Program-made: the position numbers and the translations under genes
Assembly: GCF_900113445.1 (NCBI RefSeq)
Contig: NZ_FOPJ01000004.1
Coordinates: 1 to 64,000 of the forward strand
DNA: 64,000 nucleotides
Source: Corynebacterium spheniscorum
Lineage (GTDB): Bacteria > Actinomycetota > Actinomycetes > Mycobacteriales > Mycobacteriaceae
Reading direction: 5' to 3'
Shown: piece by piece, positions 18,401 to 26,761 of the stretch
How positions within the stretch are numbered: position 1 is the stretch's first letter
Layout: each line of letters opens with the position of its first letter
The notes under the pieces: generated by a model
What the model was told of the DNA's origin: nothing
Seen by the model: only the letters and a program-made list of their open reading frames with translations
Databases searched by the model: none

Positions 18401-18981
18401 GCCCCATGAATCTTTTGCCCATGTGGGCGATCCGGATCCACTGCAATATTCGGCAGCACCCGACCGGAGCGAATGAAATTCTTCGTTGCTCGGTAAATAT
18501 GGAGGAACCAGCGAATATCCGAAGATAAGGCCTCGCGCTGCGCGAAAGTACCTGCTAGGCGTGGGGTCGCAACCGGCGGTAATTTCACAAGGTCGCGGGC
18601 ACGCCACGGCCGAGGTTCCCCAGCTTCTTCAGCTTCCTCATTTTGTCGTTGACGCCTTTCAATAATGGCGTCCTGGGATTCTAACTCCTCTTCATATTCC
18701 ACAACCTCAGTCATGGCATCGAAGAGTTTGACCAGGAGGTCAGCGTCCGGCTGCGCGGTAATCAACTCCAATTCAGTAGTGCGCCCGCCGGGGGTTCTTA
18801 AGGTACTAGCTAAACGGTAACGGAAATGAGTGCTGTGGATTAGTTCATCAACATGCGGGGGAAAAGTTCCTTTGTCGAGGTGACGCGGGAGAACCACACT
18901 GTGGCCCTCCACCTTCTCGAGCCACAGACTCAAGCCCCCCATGTGGTGATTCCACAGCCCGTGCAAGAGAAAATTTGGCAT
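15469..18981 (-). CDS. SNF2-family helicase
   Basis: A 1170-residue DNA translocase. The N-terminal half, up to about residue 640, is the bacterial SNF2-associated region. Then come Walker A DDMGLGKTLQ near 692, the DEAH-type box as DEAQ near 812, ALTGTPVENRL, and the C-terminal helicase lobe with HGGVSRHERSEM, LRAGGTGLTLTAA and QATDRAFRIGQ near 1095. The set of SF2 motifs is complete. It heads the minus-strand cluster with the SWIM protein and SbcCD-like pair, suggesting a DNA maintenance role. The start ATG ends at 18981; a ribosome site is weak. Confidence 0.9.
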   Translation of the reverse strand: MPNFLLHGLWNHHMGGLSLWLEKVEGHSVVLPRHLDKGTFPPHVDELIHSTHFRYRLASTLRTPGGRTTELELITAQPDADLLVKLFDAMTEVVEYEEELESQDAIIERRQRQNEEAEEAGEPRPWRARDLVKLPPVATPRLAGTFAQREALSSDIRWFLHIYRATKNFIRSGRVLPNIAVDPDRPHGQKIHGAWRLADDDAIARYIEQVAEAAPGVITTNGGVGVAHEAFNRFCDILVPRLLGNLAGTSLELSTNPVTRAFLYGESFPRSSKPGSLSHRIGEWSQDAAANRIDLAVVIEPVPDDVAEALSTRMPELSEPHFMVRLMMREDQGVPRPVRHEEISDNVLRVLAKKRRVIYDCKSVLGQKIHDPYKPYITRREELEDSINPVIREYAAGTGDWDALLDINEMAEFIAGPLECLKSHDVPILWPKGWIDGRPQARVNAVDPYDTNTHTRFGLDELVKFNVQVALGDTQLSPAEIMDLLVSQEGLVRLRNGWLHADSEDVAQLREEIALLMGGPSQKLAAQLRRLDKEIEKTFRATSRGHFNARQEATTALRLLQKQRVDLVAELRQALISAQAEKTGSSEGWKQADSAANQQLVTSLQKMRELKMHQAASGLDDPLLLIDIAPTEEEQNADRLQSSWVSAVIDGESFQVAPQPIALPDTVEVTLRHYQKRGVDWLYWMSQHGLGAVLADDMGLGKTLQVLAFLAAEKAQWEKQNAEAEAAGVPEDEKIPWKPTVVIAPTSVLSAWQREAARFVPSMTVYVHHGNKRVHDEEFAAIMAETDLCITSYNLLTRDIIDLCQVEWAHVVVDEAQMIKNTATAAAKAARKIPTDHRIALTGTPVENRLAELRSIIDFCNPGALGSAKFFRHTYARPIEGEDNRVLAEHLKQITSVFILRRVKTDTSIIDDLPEKEEHIIKVRLTEEQAALYQGMVKQLATGLACAGAGQTSQMGRRGLILASLTRFKQICNHPAHFLADGSGILDADGNHRSGKVEELMNLIDHALHRNEKMIIFTQYKAFGKILQPFLSEYLKEGVPFLHGGVSRHERSEMVRDFQRPEGPHVMILSLRAGGTGLTLTAANHVVHMDRWWNPAVENQATDRAFRIGQTKDVMVHKMVSEGTMEEAIQDVLEGKLVLVSQVLGEGEGWITELPEEQLLELVEYSREEE

Positions 18982-19487
18982 GCCTCTTTGTTACCAGGTG
19001 CCGGGGACACAACCTAGCTCTAAGCGAAAATTAATCGAACACCTGTGGATAAACCACGCTGTTCCTAAAAAACCCGTGATCTATCCACAATCCCCTAAGA
19101 ACTCCCCTCCCCCGAGGCGCCCCCGAGACATCTCGGGGCAACCCGCACCAACCCGCGCCAACCGAGGCGCTCCCACACCACCCCACACCAACCCACAGCT
19201 CTCCCGCCCGGGGGTAAGAGATTGAGTGCAGGCCCGGTCAACAGATACCTTGCAATCAGCCTCAGAATTATTCGTGCTCCACGGCCGGAGGGCGCAAGGG
19301 CCACACCAAGCCCCACACAAGGGCCACACCAAGCCCCACAAGGGCTCACAAAGCCCGCCCGAAGCCCCGCACAAGGCCGCAACACCCACGCGTCACCGCG
19401 CGAATTTCTCTTAGCTGCACTACCCCGAATAACTCAACACCCCCTCAACACCCCTCAACGCCCCTCCCTGGAAGGAGCACCTCCCCC
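18982..19487. other. Divergent intergenic region with palindrome and tandem repeats
   Basis: About 500 bases between the leftward SNF2 gene and putP. It holds an 18-base perfect palindrome at 19121-19138 (CCCCGAGA, 2-base centre, TCTCGGGG) and a C/A-rich tandem repeat at 19296-19374: two copies of a roughly 23-base unit starting AAGGGCCACACC and a third degraded copy. No convincing gene. Confidence 0.5.
19296..19374. repeat. Short tandem repeat, about 23-base unit
   Basis: Copy 1 is 19296-19318 and copy 2 starts at 19319 with the same AAGGGCCACACCAAGCCCCA; a third, diverged copy starts near 19340. It lies in the leader region of putP and encodes no supported protein. Confidence 0.6.
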
Positions 19488-21056
19488 GTGTCGCAGCACA
19501 CATGGTTCATCCTGGCCATCATCATCTACATGCTGGTGATGCTCGCCATCGGCTATTGGAGTTTCCGCCAAACCACCGAGTACGACGACTACGTCCTCGC
19601 CGGCCGCGGACTCAACCCCTTCATCGCAGCCATGTCCGCCGGCGCCTCCGACATGTCCGGCTGGCTGCTCATGGGTCTTCCCGGCGCGCTGTTTGTCACC
19701 GGCCTTTCCGAACTCTGGATCGCCATCGGCTTAGCGATCGGCACCTGGGCGAATTGGAAGTGGGTCGCCCCACGCCTGCGCAGCTACTCCGAGGTCGCCA
19801 AGAACTCCATCACCCTGCCCTCTTTCTTCGAGAACCGGCTGCACGATAAATCTCGCGCACTCCGCATGATCTCCGCGCTGATCATTATCGTGTTCTTCAC
19901 CTTCTATGTCTCCTCCGGCATGGTGTCCGGCGGCCGCTACTTCGAGTCCACCTTCGGCGGCAACTACCTCGACGGCATGCTGATCGTCGCTTTCGTCACC
20001 GTCGCCTATACCTTCATCGGCGGCTTCCTCGCGGTGTCCTATACCGACGCGGTGCAGGGCATCATCATGTTCTGCTCCTTGATCATCGTGCCAGTCATGG
20101 CGCTAATTTCGCTGGATAACCCCGGCGATATCCTCTCCTGGGCGGCCAGCCACGACTATGGACCCTACACCCAGGGCATCGGCAACCCCACCTACTTCAA
20201 TATGATCGCCGGCGTGGGTGCTGCCACCTTAATCGGCAATCTCGCCTGGGGTTTGGGCTACTTCGGCCAGCCCCATATCGTCATGCGCTTCATGGCGCTA
20301 CGTAAACCCTCGGAAGCCAAAATCGGTGGCCGCATTGGTGTCTTCTGGATGGTGCTCTGCATGCTCGGCGCGCTATCTACCGCGGTGGTCGGCACGGTGT
20401 TCTTCTCCCAAAACCCGGATGTCGCGGTCACCGATCGCGAATCCTTCGAGACGATCTTCCTGGATATGGGCCGTATCCTCTTCCACCCCTTGATCGCCGG
20501 ACTGGTGCTCACCGCAGTGCTCGCCGCGATTATGTCCACCATGAGTTCTCAGCTGCTGGTGGTCTCTTCTTCCCTGGTGGAGGATATTTTCAAAGTGTTG
20601 CGCCGCCAGATCCCCTCCGAAGCGGTGCTCATTAATCTCTCGCGTACTGCGGTAGTTGCGGTCGCAGTTATTGGCGCGGTGCTATCCATCCATCCCTCGG
20701 ATTCCATTTTGGGCCTGGTGGGCTTCGCCTGGGCTGGCTTCGGTTCTTCCTTCGGCCCGCTCATGCTCGCCTCGCTGTATTGGCGTCGCCTGAATTACCA
20801 AGGTGCTATCGCCGGCATGCTCACCGGCGCAATCGTCTCCTTCGCTTGGGGCATGTCCAGCCTCTCGAATCTCATTTATGAGATCGTCCCCGGCTTCGGT
20901 TTCGGTGCGCTGGTCATGGTGCTGGTTTCCCTGGCCACCAAGCAGCCCACGGATGCCATGAACGATGAATTCGACCGCGCCACCAAGCTCGCTCGCATCG
21001 CCGAATCCAACCCGGACATGGATATCGATAAAGCCATTATCCAAGTCGACGGCTAG
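19488..21056 (+). CDS. putP: Sodium/proline symporter
   Basis: A 522-residue integral membrane protein of the sodium:solute symporter family with about 13 helices, importing proline with Na+. Family features include DYVLAGRGLNPFIAAMSAGASDMSGWLLMGLPG near residues 34-66 (split here only for description: the substrate-site loop ASDMSGW) and LTAVLAAIMSTMSSQLLVVSS with the Na+-site serines. Length matches PutP of other bacteria (about 500). The start is a GTG at 19488 with GGAAGGAG upstream. A proline-specific call rests on similarity to PutP; pantothenate or other solutes are possible but less likely. Confidence 0.88.
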   Translation: MSQHTWFILAIIIYMLVMLAIGYWSFRQTTEYDDYVLAGRGLNPFIAAMSAGASDMSGWLLMGLPGALFVTGLSELWIAIGLAIGTWANWKWVAPRLRSYSEVAKNSITLPSFFENRLHDKSRALRMISALIIIVFFTFYVSSGMVSGGRYFESTFGGNYLDGMLIVAFVTVAYTFIGGFLAVSYTDAVQGIIMFCSLIIVPVMALISLDNPGDILSWAASHDYGPYTQGIGNPTYFNMIAGVGAATLIGNLAWGLGYFGQPHIVMRFMALRKPSEAKIGGRIGVFWMVLCMLGALSTAVVGTVFFSQNPDVAVTDRESFETIFLDMGRILFHPLIAGLVLTAVLAAIMSTMSSQLLVVSSSLVEDIFKVLRRQIPSEAVLINLSRTAVVAVAVIGAVLSIHPSDSILGLVGFAWAGFGSSFGPLMLASLYWRRLNYQGAIAGMLTGAIVSFAWGMSSLSNLIYEIVPGFGFGALVMVLVSLATKQPTDAMNDEFDRATKLARIAESNPDMDIDKAIIQVDG

Positions 21057-21073
21057 GAACCTCTCCGCGTATT

Positions 21074-21089
21074 CTCCCGTCTAAGGGAG
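21074..21089 (+). promoter_or_regulatory. Hairpin covering the ribosome site of the HNH gene
   Basis: CTCCC at 21074-21078 can pair with GGGAG at 21085-21089, which is the Shine-Dalgarno of the GTG start at 21092. Six bases (GTCTAA) form the loop. It might limit translation or simply be a weak stop after putP. Confidence 0.35.
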
Positions 21090-21091
21090 GT

Positions 21092-21814
21092 GTGAGCACA
21101 AGGACTAATTTTCGCCCCGTTCTCCCAGCTTTGCGCTTCCCGAGAGCGGGGTTCCCTACGCGTGCACACATGTGGCGGTGGGTGCTACTTCGGGTATGCC
21201 TCACCGCCACGCTCATCTTGGGGTTTAGTCATTTATTAGCCATCTCCCCACGCACCCAATATGACCCCGTCGTCGAAGAAGCTCTTCCCAGCTTCAAAGA
21301 GCTCGCCCCGCAACTAAGAACCATTCCCCAAAGAACCCGGGTACTGGGTTATTCCCGCAACGAGTTCGGCCAAGGCTGGGCCCCAGCCTTAACCTCCCAA
21401 GGGTCCTGCAGTACCCGCGAATACATGCTCGAAGCACAATTCGGTGCGGCAGCTTTAGAAGGTTGCCGTCTGCGCCATGCCCCAGGCAAAGATCCCTACT
21501 CAGCTTTGGAGTTTCGCGATACGACTATCGATATGGACCATATTTATCCGCTGCGCGCTGCCTGGGATATGGGGGCGTATAGCTGGGATGAAAATAAGCG
21601 CCGGCATTTCGCTAATGACCCCATCAACCTCATCGGAACCACCGCTTTTCTTAATCGCGAAAAATCAGACATGCTGCCGGGTGAATGGATGCCCCCAGAT
21701 AAGCACGCCGGCTGTTGGTATGCCCGCCGGATTGCGTTGATCTCCCTGCGCTATGAGCTGCCGCTCACCACCGCGGACCTGCGCGCTATGCACTGGGCCT
21801 GCATCCTCGAATAG
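21092..21814 (+). CDS. Membrane-anchored or secreted HNH-type nuclease (DUF1524-like)
   Basis: A 240-residue protein with an N-terminal hydrophobic segment (about residues 30-53) that serves as a signal or anchor, then a nuclease domain. The core is IDMDHIYPLRAAWDMG near residue 150, followed by NDPINLIGTTAFLNREKSD, the layout of the HNH/DUF1524 superfamily found in secreted actinobacterial nucleases. Four cysteines could form disulfides outside the cell. The GTG start at 21092 has GGGAGG 2-7 bases upstream. The likely role is degradation of extracellular DNA for nutrients or competition. Confidence 0.8.
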   Translation: MSTRTNFRPVLPALRFPRAGFPTRAHMWRWVLLRVCLTATLILGFSHLLAISPRTQYDPVVEEALPSFKELAPQLRTIPQRTRVLGYSRNEFGQGWAPALTSQGSCSTREYMLEAQFGAAALEGCRLRHAPGKDPYSALEFRDTTIDMDHIYPLRAAWDMGAYSWDENKRRHFANDPINLIGTTAFLNREKSDMLPGEWMPPDKHAGCWYARRIALISLRYELPLTTADLRAMHWACILE

Positions 21815-21926
21815 CAGTAGAAGAGCGTACAGGTTAGATTAGGTTCCTACACCCCCTTAACGCACAACAGCCCTGATGGTGCGTTAGCAATGCTCTAAAA
21901 CCTCTGAAAGGTGGGAGTTCTACCCC

Positions 21927-22400
21927 GTGCTCACCCCCGTCCTGATCCTCCATGTTCTGGCCGCCTTGATTTTCCTCGGCCCAGTCACATTCGCAGTATC
22001 TGCTTTCCCCAAAGCCGCCTTGGCTGCCCACAATGGTGAAGGCCATGCAGCTGGTCGCGCCCAAATCCTGCACCGCGTGTCTTCCACCTACGGCATGCTC
22101 TCGCTTTTGGTGCCGCTGCTGGGTGTGGCAGTGATGTTCACCGAGATGTCCTATTGGCGCGAGGGCCGCTTCCATGCCTCCATCGCACTATCGCTGGTCG
22201 CCTGGATCATCCTTTTGCTGCTCATCTTGCCTAAGCAGCGTAAAGCCATGGGTTCGCTGAACCTCCTGGGGGTTGAGGAACATGATGGCGATGAAGATTT
22301 CTCTGGTTTGGATTGGCAGAAGAACACCAAGCAAATGAATATGTTCGGCGGGATCTTCAGTCTTCTCTGGGTGATCGTCGCCGTGCTCATGGTGATCTAA
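21927..22400 (+). CDS. Small four-helix membrane protein, unknown function
   Basis: A 157-residue protein with four predicted membrane helices (near residues 3-23, 57-75, 85-105 and 140-157) and a charged loop with DGDEDFSGLD before the last one. The GTG start at 21927 follows GAAAGGTGGGA. It resembles the DUF2269-like group of small integral membrane proteins, but I would not assign a function. It is a single gene ended by the strong terminator at 22421-22455. Confidence 0.75.
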   Translation: MLTPVLILHVLAALIFLGPVTFAVSAFPKAALAAHNGEGHAAGRAQILHRVSSTYGMLSLLVPLLGVAVMFTEMSYWREGRFHASIALSLVAWIILLLLILPKQRKAMGSLNLLGVEEHDGDEDFSGLDWQKNTKQMNMFGGIFSLLWVIVAVLMVI

Positions 22401-22420
22401 CATCTCCTTCAAACAGAACA

Positions 22421-22455
22421 AACCCCTAACAGCTCTTAGCTGCTAGGGGTTTCAT
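22421..22455 (+). terminator. Intrinsic terminator, probably bidirectional
   Basis: AACCCCTA at 22421-22428 pairs with TAGGGGTT at 22444-22451, with an inner CAGCT/AGCTG extension; TTCATT follows. It separates the membrane protein gene from the convergent RNA helicase gene. Confidence 0.85.
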
Positions 22456-22475
22456 TCATGCGGGGGTGCTAAAGG

Positions 22476-24824
22476 CTAGTCGCGCCAACCGCCGCCACCG
22501 CGACGATCATCACGGCCGCCACGGAATCCACCGCGATCATCGCGACCACGGCCACGGAAACCACCGCGATCATCACGATCCCGGCCACCACGGAAACCAC
22601 CACGGTCATCGCGGCCACGGAAGCCACCGCGATCGCGGCCACCACGGTAGCCACCGCGTTCACGGTCACCGCGGTATCCACCGCGGTCCCCGCCACCGGT
22701 ATCCGGGCGGATATCAATGCGCTGGCCCGAAATGCGAGTATCAGCCAGGTTGTCAAAGACTTCCTTGGGCAGATCCTTCGGCAATTCCACTAGCGTGTGG
22801 TCAGCTGAAATGGTGATCCGGCCGAAGTCCTTGGAGCTCAAGCCACCTTCATTAGCCAGGGCACCCACAATGGCGCCGGGGCGCACATTCTGGCGACGGC
22901 CCACAGCCAAGCGGTACACAGACATATCGCCACGGTCGGCGAAACGATCACGGCCACCACGGCGATCATCACGATCAAAACGGCCACCGCGACGATCATC
23001 GCGTTCGAAGCGACCGCCGCCACGACGATCATCACGGCGATCAAAGTCGCGGCGACGGCTATCACGCGGCGGTTCCTTCATCAAGAACTCATCGCCACTA
23101 ATTGCCTGCGTAGCCAAAGCAGCTGCCACATCCTCTAGGGGAACATCATGTTCCTCGGAATAGGACTTCACCAGGGAGCGGAAGATATCAATCTGCGAAT
23201 CTTCCAGGGCCTCAGTAATGGAGTCCGCGAATTTCTCCTTGCGGGATTCATTCACTTCATCAACGGAGGGCAGCTGCATTTCCGTCAAGGTCGCGTTGGT
23301 AGCGCGCTCAATGGAACGCAGCATGCGGCGCTCGCGCGGGGTGACGAAGAGAATCGCTTCGCCGCTACGGCCAGCGCGGCCGGTGCGGCCAATGCGGTGC
23401 ACATAGCTTTCGGTGTCATGCGGGATGTCGTAGTTCAACACGTGGCTAATACGGTCCACATCCAAACCACGGGCAGCCACATCGGTTGCCACCAGAATGT
23501 CCAGGCGGCCGTCCTTGAGCTGGTCCACGGTGCGTTCGCGCTGTGCCTGCGCAATATCGCCGTTGATGGCGGCTGCGGAGAAACCACGGGCACGCAGCTT
23601 CTCAGCAACCTCTTCAGTTTCGTGCTTGGTGCGCACGAACAGAATCATGGCTTCAAATTCGGTAACTTCCAGAATGCGGGTTAACGCGTCGAGCTTATTG
23701 CGGTGAGCCACATTCAAGTAGCGCTGCGTGATATTGGTGTTCGTGCGGGTTTCCGAACGCACCGTAATCTCATGCGGTTCGTTGAGATACTGCTTCGACA
23801 GGCGACGGATCGCATTCGGCATGGTGGCGGAGAAAAGCGCCACCTGCTTTTCTTCCGGGGTGTCCGCGAGAATGCGTTCCACATCTTCTTGGAAGCCCAT
23901 ATTCAGCATCTCATCGGCTTCATCCAGCACCAGGTAACGCAGGCCGGAAATATCCAAGGAACCCTTTTGCAGGTGGTCAATCACACGACCCGGGGTGCCC
24001 ACAATAATCTGGGCGCCGCGGCGTAGCCCGGACAGCTGAATGCCATAAGCCTGGCCGCCGTAAATCGGCAGCACTTGCAGGCCACCAAGGTGGTCCGCGA
24101 AGGATTGGAAAGCATCGGCAACCTGCAGCGCCAGTTCACGGGTCGGCGCCAAAACTAGGGCCTGCGGGAAGCGCTTTTCGCGGTCAATACGCGCCAAAAT
24201 TGGCAGTGCGAAGGCAGCGGTTTTACCGGTACCGGTTTGGGCTAGGCCCACCACATCATGGCCATCCATGAGCACCGGAATGGTTTGTGCCTGGATCGGC
24301 GAAGGAGCTTCATAGCCCACACGGTTAACCGCAGCAACAACCTTCTCCGGCAAGCCCAGGGTGTCAAAGCCCGGAACCTTAGGCTCCTCGTCCTTCACCG
24401 CTTCGGTCTTCGGCTCTTCGCTCTTGGGAGCTTCAGTGTGGATCTCAGTGTCAGTGTTCTCAGGAGCAGTCGCGGCAGTGGTGTCCTCCGCCTGCTCATT
24501 CGCATTCACGTCGGTCATAACCTCGGTGTTCCCATTGTCTTCGCCGGAGTTCTCTTCGGCTACGACATTCTCTTCAGTGTTCTCAGCAACATCCGCATTC
24601 AGGATGTCATCAAGGCCCATGGGGCCATTGTCCGCACTAGTAGCGGTGTTTTCAGCGTCAGTATTTTGATTCATGCTCTCATCGACGCTCGGTGAAACGG
24701 CGCCGTCATTCTGCTCAGATTGGTGCGACGAACAATGCGTCGCTGAGGAAAGATCCTCGGTGGTCAGGCCCTCATGATTAGGGGCCTCGGGGTTGTCATT
24801 CGCGACGCGTTCATGCGAAGTCAC
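22476..24824 (-). CDS. deaD: ATP-dependent DEAD-box RNA helicase
   Basis: A 782-residue RNA helicase of the DeaD/CsdA type that unwinds structured RNA in ribosome assembly, mRNA decay and cold adaptation. Residues 1-150 are an acidic, Asn/Glu/Thr-rich tail. The Q motif is YEAPSPIQ, Walker A AQTGTGKT at 195-202, DEAD at 301-304, SAT at 332-334 and HRIGRTGRAG near 480. The DbpA-like RNA-binding domain follows, and the last 90 residues are RGG/RDDRGGF repeats that bind RNA. The GTG start at 24824 has only a weak ribosome site; an internal ATG at 24674 (MNQNTDAENT) with GATGAGAGC upstream is an alternative. Confidence 0.93.
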   Translation of the reverse strand: MTSHERVANDNPEAPNHEGLTTEDLSSATHCSSHQSEQNDGAVSPSVDESMNQNTDAENTATSADNGPMGLDDILNADVAENTEENVVAEENSGEDNGNTEVMTDVNANEQAEDTTAATAPENTDTEIHTEAPKSEEPKTEAVKDEEPKVPGFDTLGLPEKVVAAVNRVGYEAPSPIQAQTIPVLMDGHDVVGLAQTGTGKTAAFALPILARIDREKRFPQALVLAPTRELALQVADAFQSFADHLGGLQVLPIYGGQAYGIQLSGLRRGAQIIVGTPGRVIDHLQKGSLDISGLRYLVLDEADEMLNMGFQEDVERILADTPEEKQVALFSATMPNAIRRLSKQYLNEPHEITVRSETRTNTNITQRYLNVAHRNKLDALTRILEVTEFEAMILFVRTKHETEEVAEKLRARGFSAAAINGDIAQAQRERTVDQLKDGRLDILVATDVAARGLDVDRISHVLNYDIPHDTESYVHRIGRTGRAGRSGEAILFVTPRERRMLRSIERATNATLTEMQLPSVDEVNESRKEKFADSITEALEDSQIDIFRSLVKSYSEEHDVPLEDVAAALATQAISGDEFLMKEPPRDSRRRDFDRRDDRRGGGRFERDDRRGGRFDRDDRRGGRDRFADRGDMSVYRLAVGRRQNVRPGAIVGALANEGGLSSKDFGRITISADHTLVELPKDLPKEVFDNLADTRISGQRIDIRPDTGGGDRGGYRGDRERGGYRGGRDRGGFRGRDDRGGFRGGRDRDDRGGFRGRGRDDRGGFRGGRDDRRGGGGWRD

Positions 24825-25354
24825 GTTTAAAAACTCTCAATCCTGCACATTATGTGCCCTGCGTTCCAATTTCTGGTCTCAGACCTAGAGCTCCCAGAAA
24901 TTTCCGCGCACAGCAACAACGTGAAGGTCACACAAGTTTATGAGGTGCCCACGCCAGCCCAAAAGGCAGCGTTTTTACTCGCGAATTATCCTGAGATACC
25001 GACACAAAAATATTCCCCCAGCGGCCAAAAACTGCCTGGGGTTCCCATCGGTCATGCTCATTGCCCACCCACGTTACGCTACTTCCGCTCCAACAGCTAT
25101 TTGACCCTAAAAATTGCTCTCCCCGAGACCCGCCTCCCGCACGCTTCCCACACCCGCACCCCCGCACTGCAAGGGGTACAACTATGCCGCACCTGCACCG
25201 TTTTCCAACCCCCTACGTATGTGAGTTAGGTAGCAGTCTTTCTCCCCTGTGGGCCTCGCGAAGTACAGTAATCCGCGGTTGATTTCTTTATCGTTCTTCA
25301 ATTCCTGCACGCTACTACTCACCACACTCATTCCTCGCGAGGTTAATCGCCACC
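24825..25354. other. Divergent intergenic region, 530 bases
   Basis: Contains the leader of the RNA helicase gene on the left and the promoter of the amino acid permease on the right. At 25121-25140 it carries ccccgagacccgcctcccgc, nearly the same as the left arm of the hairpin at 2889. A TTGATT...TACTACT pair near 25277-25318 could be part of the permease promoter. No gene is supported. Confidence 0.4.
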
Positions 25355-26761
25355 ATGATGGTCCAGGGATCCCCCACCCCGTCTCAGCGCACCGCACCAG
25401 TCACCCAGGAAAAGAAAATCCCGGGACTCAAAGCCCGCCACATTCACTTCATCGCCTTGGGCTCAGCAATCGGAACCGGACTCTTCTATGGATCTGCTGG
25501 TGCTATCCAAGCCGCCGGCCCTTCCGTGCTCCTGGTCTACCTCCTCGGTGGCGCGGTGGTGTACTTCATGCTCCGCGCACTCGGCGAAATGGCGGTACGC
25601 CACCCCGTTTCCGGCTCTTTCGCCGAATACACCCGCGCCTACCTCGGTAACTGGGCCGGGTATATCACCGGCTGGATGTATGCCTTCGAAATGGTGATTG
25701 TTTGTCTTGCGGACCTCACCGCCATCGCCATCTATATGCGCATGTGGTTCCCCGATTCCCCACAGTGGATGTGGGTTGCCGTCACACTGCTGGTCGTCGG
25801 TGCCGCGAACCTCGCCAGCATCCGTTGGTTCGGGGAACTCGAGTTCATCTTCACCATCGTCAAAGTCACCGCCGTTGTCGCCATGATCCTCGCTGGTGCA
25901 GCCATCTTGATCTTTGGTTTAGGCAGCACCCCTACTGATCATGTTGGCCTCGATAACCTGTGGAATGATGGCGGCTTCTTCCCCAATGGTCCCAGCGGAA
26001 TGATCGCCGCCTTTATCCTCGTGCTCTTCGCTTTCGGCGGCACCGAAATCATTGGTGTTGCCGGAGCGGAAGCCGAACACCCAGAACGCGATGTCCCCCG
26101 TGCCGTAAATACCGTGCCGGTACGCATCTTATTGTTCTACGTCGGTGCCATCCTGGTGATTCTGGCGCTGAACCCCTGGCGCAATGTCACCGGTGAAGAA
26201 TCCCCCTTCGTTCAGATCTTCTCCGCACTGGGCGTCAACTGGGCAGCTGCGCTGCTGAATATTGTGGTTATTACCGCAGCTTTATCAGCTATTAACTCTG
26301 ATCTTTTCGGTGCCGGCCGCGTCATTACCGGCATGGCCACCCAACATTTGGCACCGCGTTCCATGGGCAAAATCAGCTCCAAGGGTGTTCCCATCACCAC
26401 CGTCGCCGCGCTCATCGTGGTGCTTATTGTCGGTGTTATCCTCAACGCCATCTTGCCGGAGCGAATCTTCAATCTAGTCGCCGCGCTTGCCACCTTCGCC
26501 ACCATCTTCGTGTGGCTAATGATCCTGCTGGCCCACCTAGCCTCCCGCCGTGGCTTAAGTGCCGCTGAGCTTCAAGCGCTGCAATTCCCAGTACCGGTCT
26601 GGCCGGTGGGACAATACTTCGCCATCGCCTTCATTATTTTCACCTTCGGCATTATGGTGTGGCTTCCGGAATATCACCTGCCGCTGGCAGCCGGCGTTGG
26701 TTTCACCCTCATCATGAGTGTGCTCTACGTATTCCGGCGCAAAGAAAAACTCACTACCTAG
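25355..26761 (+). CDS. Amino acid permease (AAT/AroP-type, APC superfamily)
   Basis: A 468-residue transporter with 12 membrane helices that would import an amino acid with a proton. The N-terminal motif HIHFIALGSAIGTGLFYGSA is the substrate-binding unwound helix 1 of the AAT family, and ALGEMAVRHPVSGSFAEYT in helix 3 loop is typical of AroP, ProY and GabP relatives. Two ATG codons lie side by side at 25355 and 25358; the sequence does not decide between them. The 3' end overlaps the convergent MFS gene by 4 bases. The exact amino acid cannot be told. Confidence 0.88.
   Translation: MMVQGSPTPSQRTAPVTQEKKIPGLKARHIHFIALGSAIGTGLFYGSAGAIQAAGPSVLLVYLLGGAVVYFMLRALGEMAVRHPVSGSFAEYTRAYLGNWAGYITGWMYAFEMVIVCLADLTAIAIYMRMWFPDSPQWMWVAVTLLVVGAANLASIRWFGELEFIFTIVKVTAVVAMILAGAAILIFGLGSTPTDHVGLDNLWNDGGFFPNGPSGMIAAFILVLFAFGGTEIIGVAGAEAEHPERDVPRAVNTVPVRILLFYVGAILVILALNPWRNVTGEESPFVQIFSALGVNWAAALLNIVVITAALSAINSDLFGAGRVITGMATQHLAPRSMGKISSKGVPITTVAALIVVLIVGVILNAILPERIFNLVAALATFATIFVWLMILLAHLASRRGLSAAELQALQFPVPVWPVGQYFAIAFIIFTFGIMVWLPEYHLPLAAGVGFTLIMSVLYVFRRKEKLTT

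Noticed and set aside
22476..22760. Repeated units in the end of the RNA helicase gene looked like a CRISPR or satellite
   Set aside because: They are in-frame codons for RGG/RDDRGGF peptide repeats, without spacers of uniform length.
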